Shown: in pieces, positions 53,094 to 63,401 of the stretch
Layout: each line of letters starts with the position of its first letter
Numbering within the stretch: position 1 is the first letter of the stretch
DNA from: Hemerocallis citrina
Taxonomy: Eukaryota; Streptophyta; Magnoliopsida; Asparagales; Asphodelaceae
Direction of reading: 5' to 3'
Length of the DNA stretch: 64,000 nt
NCBI GenBank assembly: GCA_017893485.1
Contig: CM030358.1
Span: forward strand, 147,448,926-147,512,925
Made by a program: the position numbers and the translations under genes
Notes under the pieces: generated by a model
Database searches by the model: none
What the model saw: only the letters and a program-made list of their open reading frames with translations
Told to the model about the DNA's origin: nothing

Positions 53094-53996
53094 TATCCGA
53101 TTCATCAAAAAAAACACTCAGTCTTTGAAAAACCGAGTTAGTTTTCACTAAACTCGGTCTTTAAAAGACCGAGTGGGTCGCTTTGGGAATTAAAAAAAAA
53201 GTAGGTCGGTTTGGAAAAAACTTTCAAAAAATAGGCCGGTTTGGAAAAAAAATCTTAATTTGTTGGCAGTCTATGCAGTCCCCATATTGGGAGAGAGATT
53301 TTTCAACATCTCAAAATAATTCAGTCAAGACTATAATCAAACCTTTGCCTCTCAGTTAAGCACGAGAAAATTTTCCAACTGCAATATGCAAATAATTTTG
53401 ATTAACCGTAATTTCTAGAGTTATTTTCATAAAGGCCATCCACAATTTTGACTTTTCCAAATAAGTCACTTACAAATATCTATTTTCATACACACCACCA
53501 ACAATATATGTTTCCTCCACTAAAGCACCTACGCGAGTTTTTTTAAGTTTAATTAAGGCTAAATTTGAAAAAACTCATTCAAGTATTGCTCATTTAAAAA
53601 AACCACTCATTTTTTTTATTATAAAAAACCGCGTTCACCTTCATTTTCAAAAAACTCACAGCGACGGTGTTAGTTTCCGTTAGGTTATTTGTCACGTACA
53701 GCACACGTGACCTTTTTTTGAACAATTTTGGCCCATGTCTAAACCCAAAAACCTCTTCACTCTTTCTCCTATTCTTCTGCTTTAACTAATCTTCAAAATT
53801 CCCAAAATAAAATAAATCATTATCACAATTTCTTCCCACAAAATCAACCCATTTAGATCTCAAAATCACTTTTTCCTCCACCTTCCACCGAAACACCCGC
53901 TAACATCCAACCCGATCTGCTAAATCATCACCCTCCGCTTGGAAACCCTAGATTTCATCCAAACAGTGGTAGCAAAATCTTCATTTAAAAGCTCCA

Positions 53997-54535
53997 ATGT
54001 CAGGTTTACTCTTCACGTCAATTTCGTTCTCTCATATATTTTTCACATGTATTGTTTTGATGTTTGTATACATCTACTTGCAGATTTGACAACCTCCAAA
54101 GCTTCAAGGAGGAGCTCCCATAGCATTTTTAATGGAGATGGAACCTTACTGTGTCATCACAAGGAGCCTGCAGTTGTCAAGATAGCCATTACATCAGCAA
54201 ATGTTGGAAGATACTTCATTGGATACCCAAATTGGCAAACTGACAAGTGACGATTTTTTCAGTGAGTTGAACTTGTGGGAGCAGATGAGAAGAGGGAGAA
54301 AGCATACTCCAAATTGAATAGGGAAAATGATAAGTTGCGTTTGCTAGTTGAGGAAGCAAGTAGGAGGGAAATTAAATTTGCAGCCTTTGTCAAAAAACTT
54401 AAGAATATGAAGTATAAGTTGGGAGTGTCATTCATTGAGGAAGAAGGTGGTGGAGTTGAAAGTAAGGGAGAGAACTTTGAAGCGATTTACAGTGTGCTTG
54501 ATTGTCTTAGTTGTTTTCATGTTATATATTAGGAA
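53997..54535 (+). pseudogene. GRF-type zinc-finger gene in MULE 3
   Basis: An ATG at 53997 begins a 7-base coding piece ending in CAG. An intron, 54004-54083 (GTTTAC...CTTGCAG), gives continuous reading: MSDLTTSKASRRSS, then LLCHHKEPAVVKIA and SANVGRYFIGYPNWQTDK. GRF zinc fingers have N-x-GR-x-F, then Cys, then CxFFxW; here one Cys is Tyr and the next is a stop (TGA, 54248), where the MULE 4 copy has TGC. A second stop replaces a Trp codon. Beyond the stops a frame with ENDKLRLLVEEASRR encodes a coiled coil. GRF domains bind single-stranded nucleic acid in known proteins. Confidence 0.75.
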
Positions 54536-55799
54536 ATAGCAGTGTTTGCTAATAATGTAAGTGATCTGAATTGTGAAACCTGTATTAAGTCTCAAAGATG
54601 GATATGAATGTTTTGAGTATTACAGTAGTTGAGATCTAATATTAGCAATGAAGATAGATCACTGACTTATATCTTTGAATATTGTCTTTTGTTGTTCATT
54701 TATCTCTTTTAGTAACAGTTGTAAACTACACTTCACTTCAATGTATTGTATCAAAAAACACATTAATCTTTTCGGACTATATCAGGAATCTTTTCAGACT
54801 ATACCAGGAAAACACATCTAACTAATTAGGTTGTAATTAAAAACCTTGGTCATCTTTCCTTTTTTTTTTCTTTCAAAAAACCTCACTTAACTGATTAGGT
54901 TGTTTAAAAAATCTTACTTAACTACTGCTTTTTAGTTGAAACCTCATCCAATCATGTATGTACTATTTAAAAAATATGTCAACAATTCACACAGTACTTG
55001 AAATGAACAAATTGTCATCATCATTCTCACATATTTTCATATCATTCAACACATTTCATTACATTCAACACACAATATATGAGATAAACATGAACAATAC
55101 CAGGATTCCATAAATATATCATATACACATACATTTCATTAATACATATAAAAAAACACATATTATCCTTCACATTTACATGAAATTAACAAGTGCACTT
55201 TCGCAAAAAAGTACACAGTTACACCACCGGTGCACATAAAAAAAATACATTCTTCATTTTTTGGATTATCAGTGCACATCCAAAAACAACTCCTGAAGCC
55301 AATGTAGCTTGAACAGTAATATGAATAAGTATATGTAGCTAAATTGCGTAGTTTTCATAGAAATACGAACAACATAATACTAAAATAATGAGTACACTTT
55401 ACCCTCAAGTCTGTTGTTGTTGATTTTTTCCTCCACCATCACTAGGCTTATCAGTACAACTATTCACTTACATTATAACTAAAATCATGAATATACACTT
55501 TGCCATGGTAAATTATATTGTAAATATAAATCATTTTACCTTTGACTTCTTGCAATTAACACCTCCCATTTACGGATCCTTCTCTTTTCTTTTCCTCTCA
55601 CACTTTCCCTTGACAAGGTCAAATCCAAGGAGATCTGGTTCAGCTGCAGTGCCACCTTGCCCTCTACCACGACTTCTCCATTTTCCTCTAACCATACTTA
55701 CCAACATGTCCACTTCCAACATCTCCACTCTCAACATTCACCTGTTAACTTCTTTGAAGCTCATCCAATGTGTTCCTCACCCTTCTCACAACTTCATCT

Positions 55800-57135
55800 G
55801 CTCTCTTCCTCTTTGGTCTTCCACGTTTGTTGGTTGACCTTTCTGATGGTGGAGTTGCATCGTTCTTGCACTTTCTGATGTTGGGTCCAGATTGTTGACA
55901 TCTCATTCACTTCACAATTAAGTCAACATTGCTATCTCTTTACAACTTTGACCCGTTAGTGGGGTTCTCTCTTCCTCTTTGGTCTTCCACCTTTGTTGGT
56001 TGACCTTTCTGGTGGTGGAGTTGCATCGTTCTTGCACTTTCTGATGTTGTGTCCAGATTGGTGACATCTCGTACACTTCACAATTAAGCCCACATTGCTA
56101 GCTCTTTACAACTTTGACCCGTCAGTGGGGTTCTTAAGCTTATTCTCATTAAGATCCTTCCTTCTAGCCTTACGTGGTCTACCAGAAGACCTCAATCGCG
56201 GGGGAAGTATCCATGCATAGTTCAACTTTTCTCAAAATGATGAGTTGGGAACTGTGTCTATGGTACCTGTAATATGACACAAATGTTAGAAGACAATAAA
56301 TTAAAGTGAAGAAAGTGTAGAAAATAAATTGAGAAATATTATTAATAATATACATTCGTATACTTTCATGTATGTAGTCCTAGTGTAACTGGTATCACAA
56401 TATTCCTCTATGCTCTTCCTTCTATTTCTCAGACACACTGGTGCATGTCTACACACCACACCAGTTAGTTACCTGCCACTCTCTACAGTCACAAGTCCTT
56501 TCATCTAAGTCCACATAGTAGTTAATCCCATGTTCCATTATCTCATACTTGGTGTCAGATGATTTCCAAATGAAACAAGCACTGGACTTGTCGTTGTCTT
56601 TCTTCAATTTCTTTATAATCTTTCAGGTGACAATACCTGCATAGTTTTGAATCATCTCCCTCTTCCTCTGTAGTCTCACCATCACCAATCTTCTAATCAT
56701 CTCCAACATTGTTATGATTGGGCAATCGTAGCTTGCAATATATATTTGATCCATGCTTCACATATATTATTGCATAACAAATCACACATGTTTGTATCTT
56801 AGCAATGTATATATATCAGTAAATTGTGCGATAATATCAAATTGTAAAATATGTTATTAAACCATATACAAAATAATACATTCTTTTGGTGTTTCCTCGA
56901 CTCTAATTTGTTCCTTTGATGGAGATGGATTCTTCAAACCAGTGTCTCTACTTTTACCTTTCACCCCTTGGGCTAAATCAATGTCATCACATGACCCTTC
57001 CACCCCCTTGGCTAAATCAGTGCCCCCACATGACCCTTCCGCCCCCTTCGTTGTATCAATGTAAAAATCTACATACCCGACCGCAGGTTGTACGTTACTC
57101 TTCTTCCCACATATGTTTTGTTGTGGTATTGTCAT
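55800..57135 (-). pseudogene. MULE transposase, C-terminal part and N-terminal piece; catalytic core missing
   Basis: On the minus strand a frame from 57135 (92 aa, MTIPQQNICGKK...) resembles a variable N-terminal part. From about 56745, in shifted frames, MLEMIRRLVMVRLQRKRE and YYVDLDERTCDCREWQVTN (SWIM zinc finger, CxC) are followed by RHAPVCLRNRRKSIEEYC. Near 56075 CTRCHQSGHNIRKC is a CCHC knuckle followed by RPKRKR. This is the C-terminal order of Mutator-like transposases. The DDE catalytic domain, which should lie between, is not present, and stops interrupt. Confidence 0.75.
55810..56115 (-). repeat. Tandem duplication of the transposase zinc-knuckle exon, unit about 167 bp
   Basis: CTCTTTGGTCTTCCAC starts at about 55810 and again at about 55977; both units contain the knuckle and the basic tail. 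In the left unit the knuckle is damaged. Confidence 0.8.
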
Positions 57136-58504
57136 GTACCAACTTGAAATTCTCTGCTAATTCCCCCTCTCATACTCTGTAGTAAATGTAACTATTTTCA
57201 GTGTAGTTACAACATTTCCTTAATATGTTCTTCAAAAATTTTCAATTTGTCAACCTAGGAAAAATATATAGATATGTCATCTTCTTTTCACCCACATATT
57301 ACCATCCTACTTTTTCACAAAGTATCCCTCCCAATGAATAACAAGTGCTAACACCATCCTTCTATTGAAATGCAATAAACAAATAAATATAATATAATAA
57401 AATCAACATTTATTGAGTTGTAATTTCAAAATCACCCCCATATGCGATGTTTGTTTAAAGTAAAGAAATCAATTCAACCCCGATTCAACAACACTTCAAT
57501 TACTTATTTCAAGAGTGTGCAAAAATAACTCAATTCAACAGTGTGGTTCAGGCGCCAAACCATGTGCTTTTTCCACAAAATTAAATCAATGTTTACAAAA
57601 CCCTAACCCCACCCCACGTTCACAAGCACAAAATGGTCCCCCCACAACCCATTGTTTTATGATTCCAAACATCAATAACCCACCCCTATAAATAGAGTAA
57701 AAAATAAAAGAAAGAAAGACGGAAAGAGAATGAAGAGCTCACTTTGTTCCAAAATGGGTTGGGATGAAGCTCAGAACATTGAGAGAGAATCAATCGCAAC
57801 AACGAGAGAGAATTTGATCGCAACCAACGTCTGGAAAGGAGAAGGAGATGGGTTAATTTTGTGGGAAGATTGAATTGATGATGATTTTTCTGAGATATAT
57901 TTGACCAGGGTTGGATTTAATTTGGTTGCGGAAATTTCCAAGCGGGATAAACTAGGATTTGTGTTGAATTGAGATTTTTTAAGATAATAATTAAAGAGAA
58001 AGAGATGAGAGATTTTTAGGGTTCAGATAGGAGAAAAATAGACCGAAAAAAGGTCAAATGCGTTGCATGTGACAAAAAACCTAATGAAAACTAACGCCGT
58101 CGCTGTGGATTTTTTGAAAGCTTAGTTGCGTGCATTTTTTGTTTTTTGTTTTTTGTTTTTGTTTTTGTTTTTTTTTTGTTTTTGGTTGAAAACAAGCAAT
58201 ACTTGAGTGAGTGAAAACTAATGTCGTCCCTCTTCAAATTCAGCCTTTAATTAAAGTTGACGTACTTATTAATCTGGACCGCTAATAAGATCACATTGCC
58301 ATCATTCATAATCTTGTAAGTGGGGTCCACATTGTTAGTAGTGTTTTGTAGAATAGAAATTTGTGGATGGCCTCGATGGGAAAAACCCTACATGCCCTAA
58401 TGTGTCACACAAATATCTAAAAAAGGAATGATATATTTCCCAAAACCCTATCGACTTTTCACCAATTTGCATGCCACCCTACCCAACTTTGATTTTGGCA
58501 ACTT

Positions 58505-60401
58505 TTTTTTAGGGAAAAGGTGGAGTAAGGTCACTCTGTTTCATTAATAAGAAATTAACAAAACACCCCCAGCATACTGGGGCAAGTTACAACCTACAGA
58601 CAGAAAAAAAAACATGAAGCGACATGACCAGTACATATAATCAGCTCTCACTCTAACCTACGAGGACCAACTAATTGTATGTCTGTCAAGCAAGCTTCGA
58701 GTACCCACCTCCACGGCACGCGCCCACCCACCTGAAGCGAATCCTGTGGGATTTAAAAATTTGCCGCTCCCCTCCTTGTACCTCACCAACGCAACTTCAC
58801 ACATGGCCCAATCGGAGTCGCACCCAAAAGGAGAGCCGTCGCAACTTCACCTCTCACACGCTTTAGCTCTCACAAGCGATTTCTCACTAAGCAAAACTCT
58901 CACTAACCCTAACCACGGACACAGTCTAAGAGAGCAATGAAGATGGTACTTATACTCTCTCAGGTGATTTCTCACAAACACAAATAGACACCTGCATAGA
59001 GCAGTGAGAAGCAACGTCTTCACTCTCTCACTCTCTCACTCACTCTCTCTCACGTAAAACCCAACCAAATCACAACCAATTTGAAGAATCACCTTCACCT
59101 CTCGCCCCTGCGGGCGGTGGACGTTGTAGATTTCAGGGTCAATAATGAGGGCGTAGTGGTGGTGCTGTTGCAAAGTCTGTGGCAGTAGATTAAGAAAGGT
59201 CGAGTTCAGTGTGTGACTCCTCGAGTGCCGACCAAAAATACAAACATCTCCCCTCTATGCACCTCATGGGGGGACCCCTTCTGCGGGCCCAAGCCCCACC
59301 CTGTGCAGTAATGATCATGGGGGAACCCCGTCTTCAGGCCCTAGCCCCACAACTATACACCTCATTCTTCTCACCGAATCAAAATTTTCTCCACCTCCTT
59401 CTTCACATCTCGGACGCGCCGCGACAGTTGAGACAAACACCCCGGAAACTGCGACAAGTGAGCACCCATTACGGAGGGACCCTATCTTGGGCCCAAGCTC
59501 CACAATCAGTCTCATAGGGGTAAAATACTAGTATGTAATAAGCGGTCTCATGGGGGGACCCCGTCTTCGGGCTCTAGCTCCACAACCGAACTACATCGCA
59601 AACATCACAACTAGACATATCCAACCCAGAAAGCGCCACCAACCCCCCAAACAACTAAATACCCTGTCGTCTCACACTACGGCACAGCCAAGCACACCCC
59701 CGGCTTCTTCACACGCACTACCAACCCTCGAAAAACCAAACCATAGATGTAATTGGTCCCAAGAGTGTGGACATGGTGGCAAGCGCAAAGAACAACCGGT
59801 GAAACACCTAGCAAAGCTAACCAATCTCAACCTAAACCAAACCCCAACCTCAATAAACCCACCTCCAACTCCAAGCATCACAGATCTAAGTCGTCTGCGG
59901 CATAGAGACAGTGGGGGCAAAATAGAAGGTCATCGCCTGTGGGGAGTGGGCGGGGGGTGGGGGGTGGCGCCCCCTTGCCGACTCAGATCCTGTCGCCGTC
60001 GCCCAGATCTGATAGATCAGATCTGGGTCTTCTTCCCCGTGGTCGATGGTGGATGCAGCATCGGCGATGGCCGAGATCCACTCCTTCGATGGACCGTCGC
60101 CCTCACTCTGAGTTGGCCCATCGCCGTCGCCTAGGGGCGTGCTGGCCTCATCATCGAGTCGGCACGAGCTACAGGGCATCTTCGACGCCGTCACGCGATG
60201 GAGGACGATGAAGCGGTGCGGAAGACTGGATGCCGTGGATCTCCATCGACACGCTGGAACAGCGTCTTCGTCGCCATACTGGAAGGGAAAGAGGGAACCG
60301 CATTGGTGGAGGAGTGGTAGGGGGGACGTCAGGGAGGGGGAGGCGGCGCTGAGGGCAAGCCGCCGTCGCCCCTAGGAGATAGATCTAGGGTTTGTTACCT
60401 G
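58505..60401 (-). mobile_element. Reverse-strand retroposon (member D), 1.9 kb, 16-bp duplication
   Basis: ttgattttggcaactt flanks both sides (58489-58504 and 60402-60417). The T run at the left is a poly(A) on the minus strand. Near that end is a CCCCAG/CTGGGG hairpin (58577-58592) and a TTAATGAAAC-type LINE tail. The other end is GC-rich, like a LINE 5' leader. No knuckle, endonuclease or RT frame was found, and the tail differs from members A-C, so it belongs to another family. Confidence 0.85.
59264..59592. repeat. Four dispersed copies of a 45-bp word in retroposon D
   Basis: Copies near 59264, 59316, 59468 and 59548 read like CATGGGGGGACCCCGTCTTC followed by GGGCCCAAGCCCCACAA with changes. 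Spacing is irregular. GGGGGGACCCC is partly palindromic. Confidence 0.75.
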
Positions 60402-60417
60402 TTGATTTTGGCAACTT

Positions 60418-61215
60418 ACCACACTGCTATTATCCTTTGTTCGGCATTTCACCCTACACCATTAGTTCAGTATCATGTGTGGTCACATGATGCGTAGCAT
60501 TTTGTTTGGCTAATTTACCCTTCTATTTAATTAAGTAAAAAATTAAAATTAATTAAGCAAATTAATAATGCGTTTGAATAGAGTTTGGGTTAGCTATAAA
60601 ATCTTAATGGGTTTGAATGGGTGTTTAGGTTTGGTTTGAATGGAGTACATGCTTGCATTTGGGTTAGCTTCGGAAGAGAAAGTGATGGAGGTTTGGGTTG
60701 AGTATGGGTTTTTTGAGAAGAAAAGGCAATAAAGAGGAAAGAGATGGTGGTGATGAGTTTGGGTGAATTCAAATTTGGATTTGGATTGGAGAATAAGAAG
60801 GTGATTATTGATAAGGAGAAGAAAAAGAGGAGGAAGATAATGATTTTGGCCGTGTTCAGGTTTGGGTTCATATATGGGTTTGAGTTTGAATTTGGATTAT
60901 GGGTTGAGATTTAAGAGAGAAGTGAGAGAGGAGGGGAGAGAGAGGAGAAGGAGGGGAATGTGTTTGGGTTAAAATAGAGGAGAAAGGAGAGAGGTAGAGA
61001 GAGATAGAAAGAGTGGGAAGGATGAGATGAAGGGAATGAGCTTGAGTTTGGGTTTGAGCTTGGATATGGAATGAGATTTGAGTTTGTTTGAAAAGAATGA
61101 GAGAGAGAAAGAATCAAAGAGATAATATGTGGGTGCTTTGATCATTATACATCAAAGTTAACCACATCTATCACTTTAAAGCAATCAGTTAAATAGAACT
61201 TCAATAGTAAATAAG
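60418..61215. other. Purine-rich low-complexity region without a recognised gene
   Basis: GAGAGAGG and GTTTGGGTT words dominate, especially at 60640-61110. The minus-strand frames there are Ser/Leu/Asn/Pro-rich products of these repeats. I see no transposon ends. Confidence 0.4.
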
Positions 61216-61813
61216 GGATAAAGTTTAAAAACCTCATTGAAGTATTACTCTTTAAAAAAAATCTTTATAAACCCTTTTTTTAACAAAAATAAACCGCACT
61301 CAACTACGTTTTCAAAAAACTCATAGCGACAGAGTTTGGTTTCGTTAGCTTTTATGTTACGTGCAACACACATGACTTTTCTCATGACGTTTTTGTCCAT
61401 GGTCTGAATCTGATAATTTCCCCCTCTATTTCTCCTCTTCTTCTTTAATTAAAATCCAAATTCCCCAAATCTTCCAAACCCTAATCCCATTTTCAACCCA
61501 TCTTGATCCCCAAATCTCTTCTTCCCCCACTCTCGATCTCCAAATCCCCCCCCCCCACACACACTCACACTCGGAAACCCTAGATCTTATCCAAAATCTG
61601 GTAGCGAAATATCCATTTGAAAGCTCCAATGTCAGGAATACTCTTCACTTCAATTTCATTCTCTCATATTTTTTTCACATATTTTGTTTTGATATTTGCA
61701 TACATCTACTTGCATATTTGAAAACTTCCAAAAATTCAAAGAGAAGCTCACATAACATTTGCGATGGAGGTGGAACACTACTGTGTCATCAGAATGAGCA
61801 TGTAGTTATCAAG

Positions 61814-62261
61814 TGTAATGCCCCACCCCAATACACAGACAATTTATTTATTTATTAGTGCAACTGCCCACCACAGACTGCCTCTCAAAAGGTGGTTAAC
61901 CATTTAGTTGATTCTTGATCATAAGAAATTATATTTATATTTAATTAATCTTCTTAATCTCCCGATATGGGATCAATTTAATTCTCCCCATTTCAAATCT
62001 CATGCATGCTGATGTTAGCCAAGGCAGCCCCCGTCGGGCGGGCCCCATGCCACGTCAGCATGCCCACAGCTCCCCTCCTCTGCGCCTAGGCCCCACACGC
62101 CACTTGGCACACGCTACTACTTACTCTCCGTGGGCCCCACGTGCGGTACAAACCCCACACAACTACCCCTATAGAAACTATATAGGGCAACCTCTTTTAT
62201 TCTTTATATTATATATCTATATAATACTATATTATATCTTTTGAAATTACGGGGTGTTACA
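61814..62261 (-). repeat. 3' LTR of the TRIM
   Basis: On the minus strand it begins TGTAACACCCCGTAATTTC. It differs from the other LTR by several substitutions and indels (for example in the GGCAGCC region near 62025), so this insertion is not recent. Confidence 0.9.
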
Positions 62262-62276
62262 TAACCCCCCCCTAGA
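62262..62276 (-). promoter_or_regulatory. Polypurine tract of the TRIM
   Basis: Minus strand: CTAGGGGGGGGGTTA immediately before the 3' LTR. Confidence 0.8.
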
Positions 62277-62460
62277 AATTAGCGTCCTCGCTGAGTATGG
62301 GGCATGCAACCTAGTGCATGATCTCCTTTCTGGCTGATGTGGAAATGACGTACCCTAATTCAACTAATTCAAACGTACTTTCCTTAGCCAAACTGCCAGT
62401 GTACTGACCTCAGCTCCCTCTCAAGCATACCCATCCTGACCCACACTCGGTGTCAAAAGT

Positions 62461-62474
62461 CGGCTCTGATACCA
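62461..62474 (-). promoter_or_regulatory. tRNA-Met primer-binding site of the TRIM
   Basis: Minus strand: TGGTATCAGAGCCG, two bases inside the 5' LTR. This is the classic initiator tRNA-Met site of plant copia elements and TRIMs. Confidence 0.95.
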
Positions 62475-62476
62475 TT

Positions 62477-62916
62477 TGTAACGCCCCACCCTAATAGACA
62501 ATTTATTTATTTATTAGTACAACTGCCCACAATAGGCTGCCTCTCAAAAGGTGGTTAACCAATTAGGTGACTCTTGATCATATGCAATTATATTTATATG
62601 TAATTAATCTAGTTAATCTCTCGATATTGGATCAATTTAATCCACCCCGTTTCAAATCTCACGCATGCTGACGTCAGCCAAGGCAGCCAAGTCAGCACAC
62701 CCACAGCTCCCCTCCTCTTCTCCTGGGCCACCACACGCCACGTGGCAAGCGCTGCAGCAGCAACAGCTCTGCTGCTGCCTCTCCCTAGGCCCCACGTGCG
62801 GTACAAACCCCACACAAGTAACCTGACAGAATCTCTATAGGGCAACCGCTTTTATTCTTTATATTATATATCTATATAATACTATATTATATCTCTTGAA
62901 ATTACGGGGTGTTACA
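62477..62916 (-). repeat. 5' LTR of the TRIM
   Basis: Ends TGTAAC and GTTACA in inverted form. The TATATAATATAAAG region near 62862-62880 (minus strand) may serve as promoter. Confidence 0.9.
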
Positions 62917-63401
62917 TCAAGATAGCCAGTACATCTGCAAATGTTGGAAGATACTTCATTGGCTGCCCAAATTGGCAAACCGACAAGTGCCAATTTTTTT
63001 GGTGGGTTGAACTTGTTGGAGCAGATACAAAGGGGGAGAAAGCATACTCAGAATTAAAGGTGGAAAATGATAATTTGAGTTTGCTAGCTGAGGAAGCAAT
63101 TAGGAGGAAAATTAAACTGACAGTCACTATAGAAGATCTAAAGAATATGAAGCATGAATTGGAAGTAGAGTGCCATTCATTGGGGAAGAAGGTGGTGTAG
63201 TTGAAAGTAAGGGAGGCTCCGATCAAGGGATACAATGTGCTTGGTTGTCTTCGTTGTCATGTTATATATTTTGAAATAGCAGTGTTAGACAATGTAAGTA
63301 ATTTGAATTGTGAACCTGTATTACAAAGATGAATATGAGCTAGTTGTTTAGAGTATTTCAGTAGTTGACATGTGGTATTAGCAATGAAGATACATAACTG
63401 C

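Larger units (their letters stand above)
50456..53112 (+). mobile_element. ORF1-only LINE derivative (member C), 2.66 kb
   Basis: aacactcagtctttg flanks both sides (50441-50455 and 53113-53127). It ends in a short A run after CATC. The order is: C/T-rich 5' leader of about 1.1 kb, one zinc-knuckle frame, a 3' untranslated part of 440 bp, hairpin (53080-53093) and A tail. No endonuclease or reverse transcriptase is found, so an RT from another LINE must have copied it. Confidence 0.88.
47859..53254. mobile_element. Foldback MULE 2 with 9-bp duplication, interrupted by a LINE derivative
   Basis: TTAATTTGT flanks both sides (47850-47858 and 53255-53263). The ends are GAATTTTTTCCCAAACC and GGTTTGGAAAAAAAATC. 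The left arm (47859 to about 48960) and right arm (about 49490 to 53254, minus the insert 50456-53112 and its duplication) are inverse copies of about 1.1 kb with scattered differences. The centre (about 48960-49490) has its own inverted repeat (about 49345-49480). No transposase is coded. The 9-bp duplication indicates the Mutator superfamily. Confidence 0.88.
53557..58245. mobile_element. MULE 3, 4.7 kb, 9-bp duplication, GRF gene and transposase relic
   Basis: TTTAATTAA flanks both sides (53548-53556 and 58246-58254). The terminal inverted repeats of about 190 bp start GGCTAAATTTG and GGCTGAATTTG and share TCAAGTATTGCT and CAGCGACGG(T/C)GTTAGTTT. A plus-strand GRF zinc-finger gene lies near the left end and a minus-strand transposase relic in the right half, tail to tail. 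Between them (54540-55480) is AT-rich sequence with no gene. Confidence 0.88.
53424..58378. mobile_element. Small inverted-repeat element that received a MULE
   Basis: AAGGCCATCCACAATTT near 53431 and AAATTTGTGGATGGCC near 58350 are inverted ends. Next to the MULE inside, CAATATATGT...CCACT on the left is loosely inverse to AGTGGGG...ACATTG on the right. Without the MULE it would be about 265 bp. The target duplication is unclear. Confidence 0.45.
61814..62916 (-). mobile_element. TRIM (terminal-repeat retrotransposon in miniature), TCAAG duplication
   Basis: Two LTRs (61814-62261 and 62477-62916) of about 445 bp enclose 215 bp; TCAAG flanks both sides (61809-61813 and 62917-62921). The primer site on the minus strand sets the orientation. 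No coding sequence. Such elements rely on proteins of other LTR retrotransposons. Confidence 0.93.
61629..63201 (+). pseudogene. GRF-type zinc-finger gene in MULE 4, split by a TRIM
   Basis: The ATG at 61629 is kept, but the intron donor has become GAATAC and the acceptor CAT, so the MULE 3 splice pattern would fail here. The second exon has GGGTLLCHQNEHVV before the TRIM. Behind it the frame reads IASTSANVGRYFIGCPNWQ, then TDKCQFFWWVELVG, an intact CxFFxW zinc-finger end, then a coiled coil (ENDNLSLLAEEAIRRK) to a stop at 63199-63201. It is the better preserved of the two copies, apart from splice sites and the insertion. Confidence 0.75.
61216..63401. mobile_element. MULE 4, related to MULE 3, right part cut by a Tat-type LTR
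   Basis: From about 61216 (GGATAAAGTTTAAAAACC) the sequence follows the left terminal repeat and GRF gene of MULE 3. Homology continues until TATTAGCAATGAAGATA just before the LTR at 63402. A TRIM sits inside. The right half is not in the window. Confidence 0.8.

Noticed and set aside
47859..53254. Inverted arms as an assembly artefact
   Set aside because: The arms differ at many positions, only one carries the LINE derivative, and a perfect 9-bp duplication flanks the whole, so the palindrome is real.
60590..61117. Minus-strand Asn/Pro/Ser/Leu-rich proteins
   Set aside because: They follow GTTTGGGTT and GAGAGG simple repeats and have no domain.
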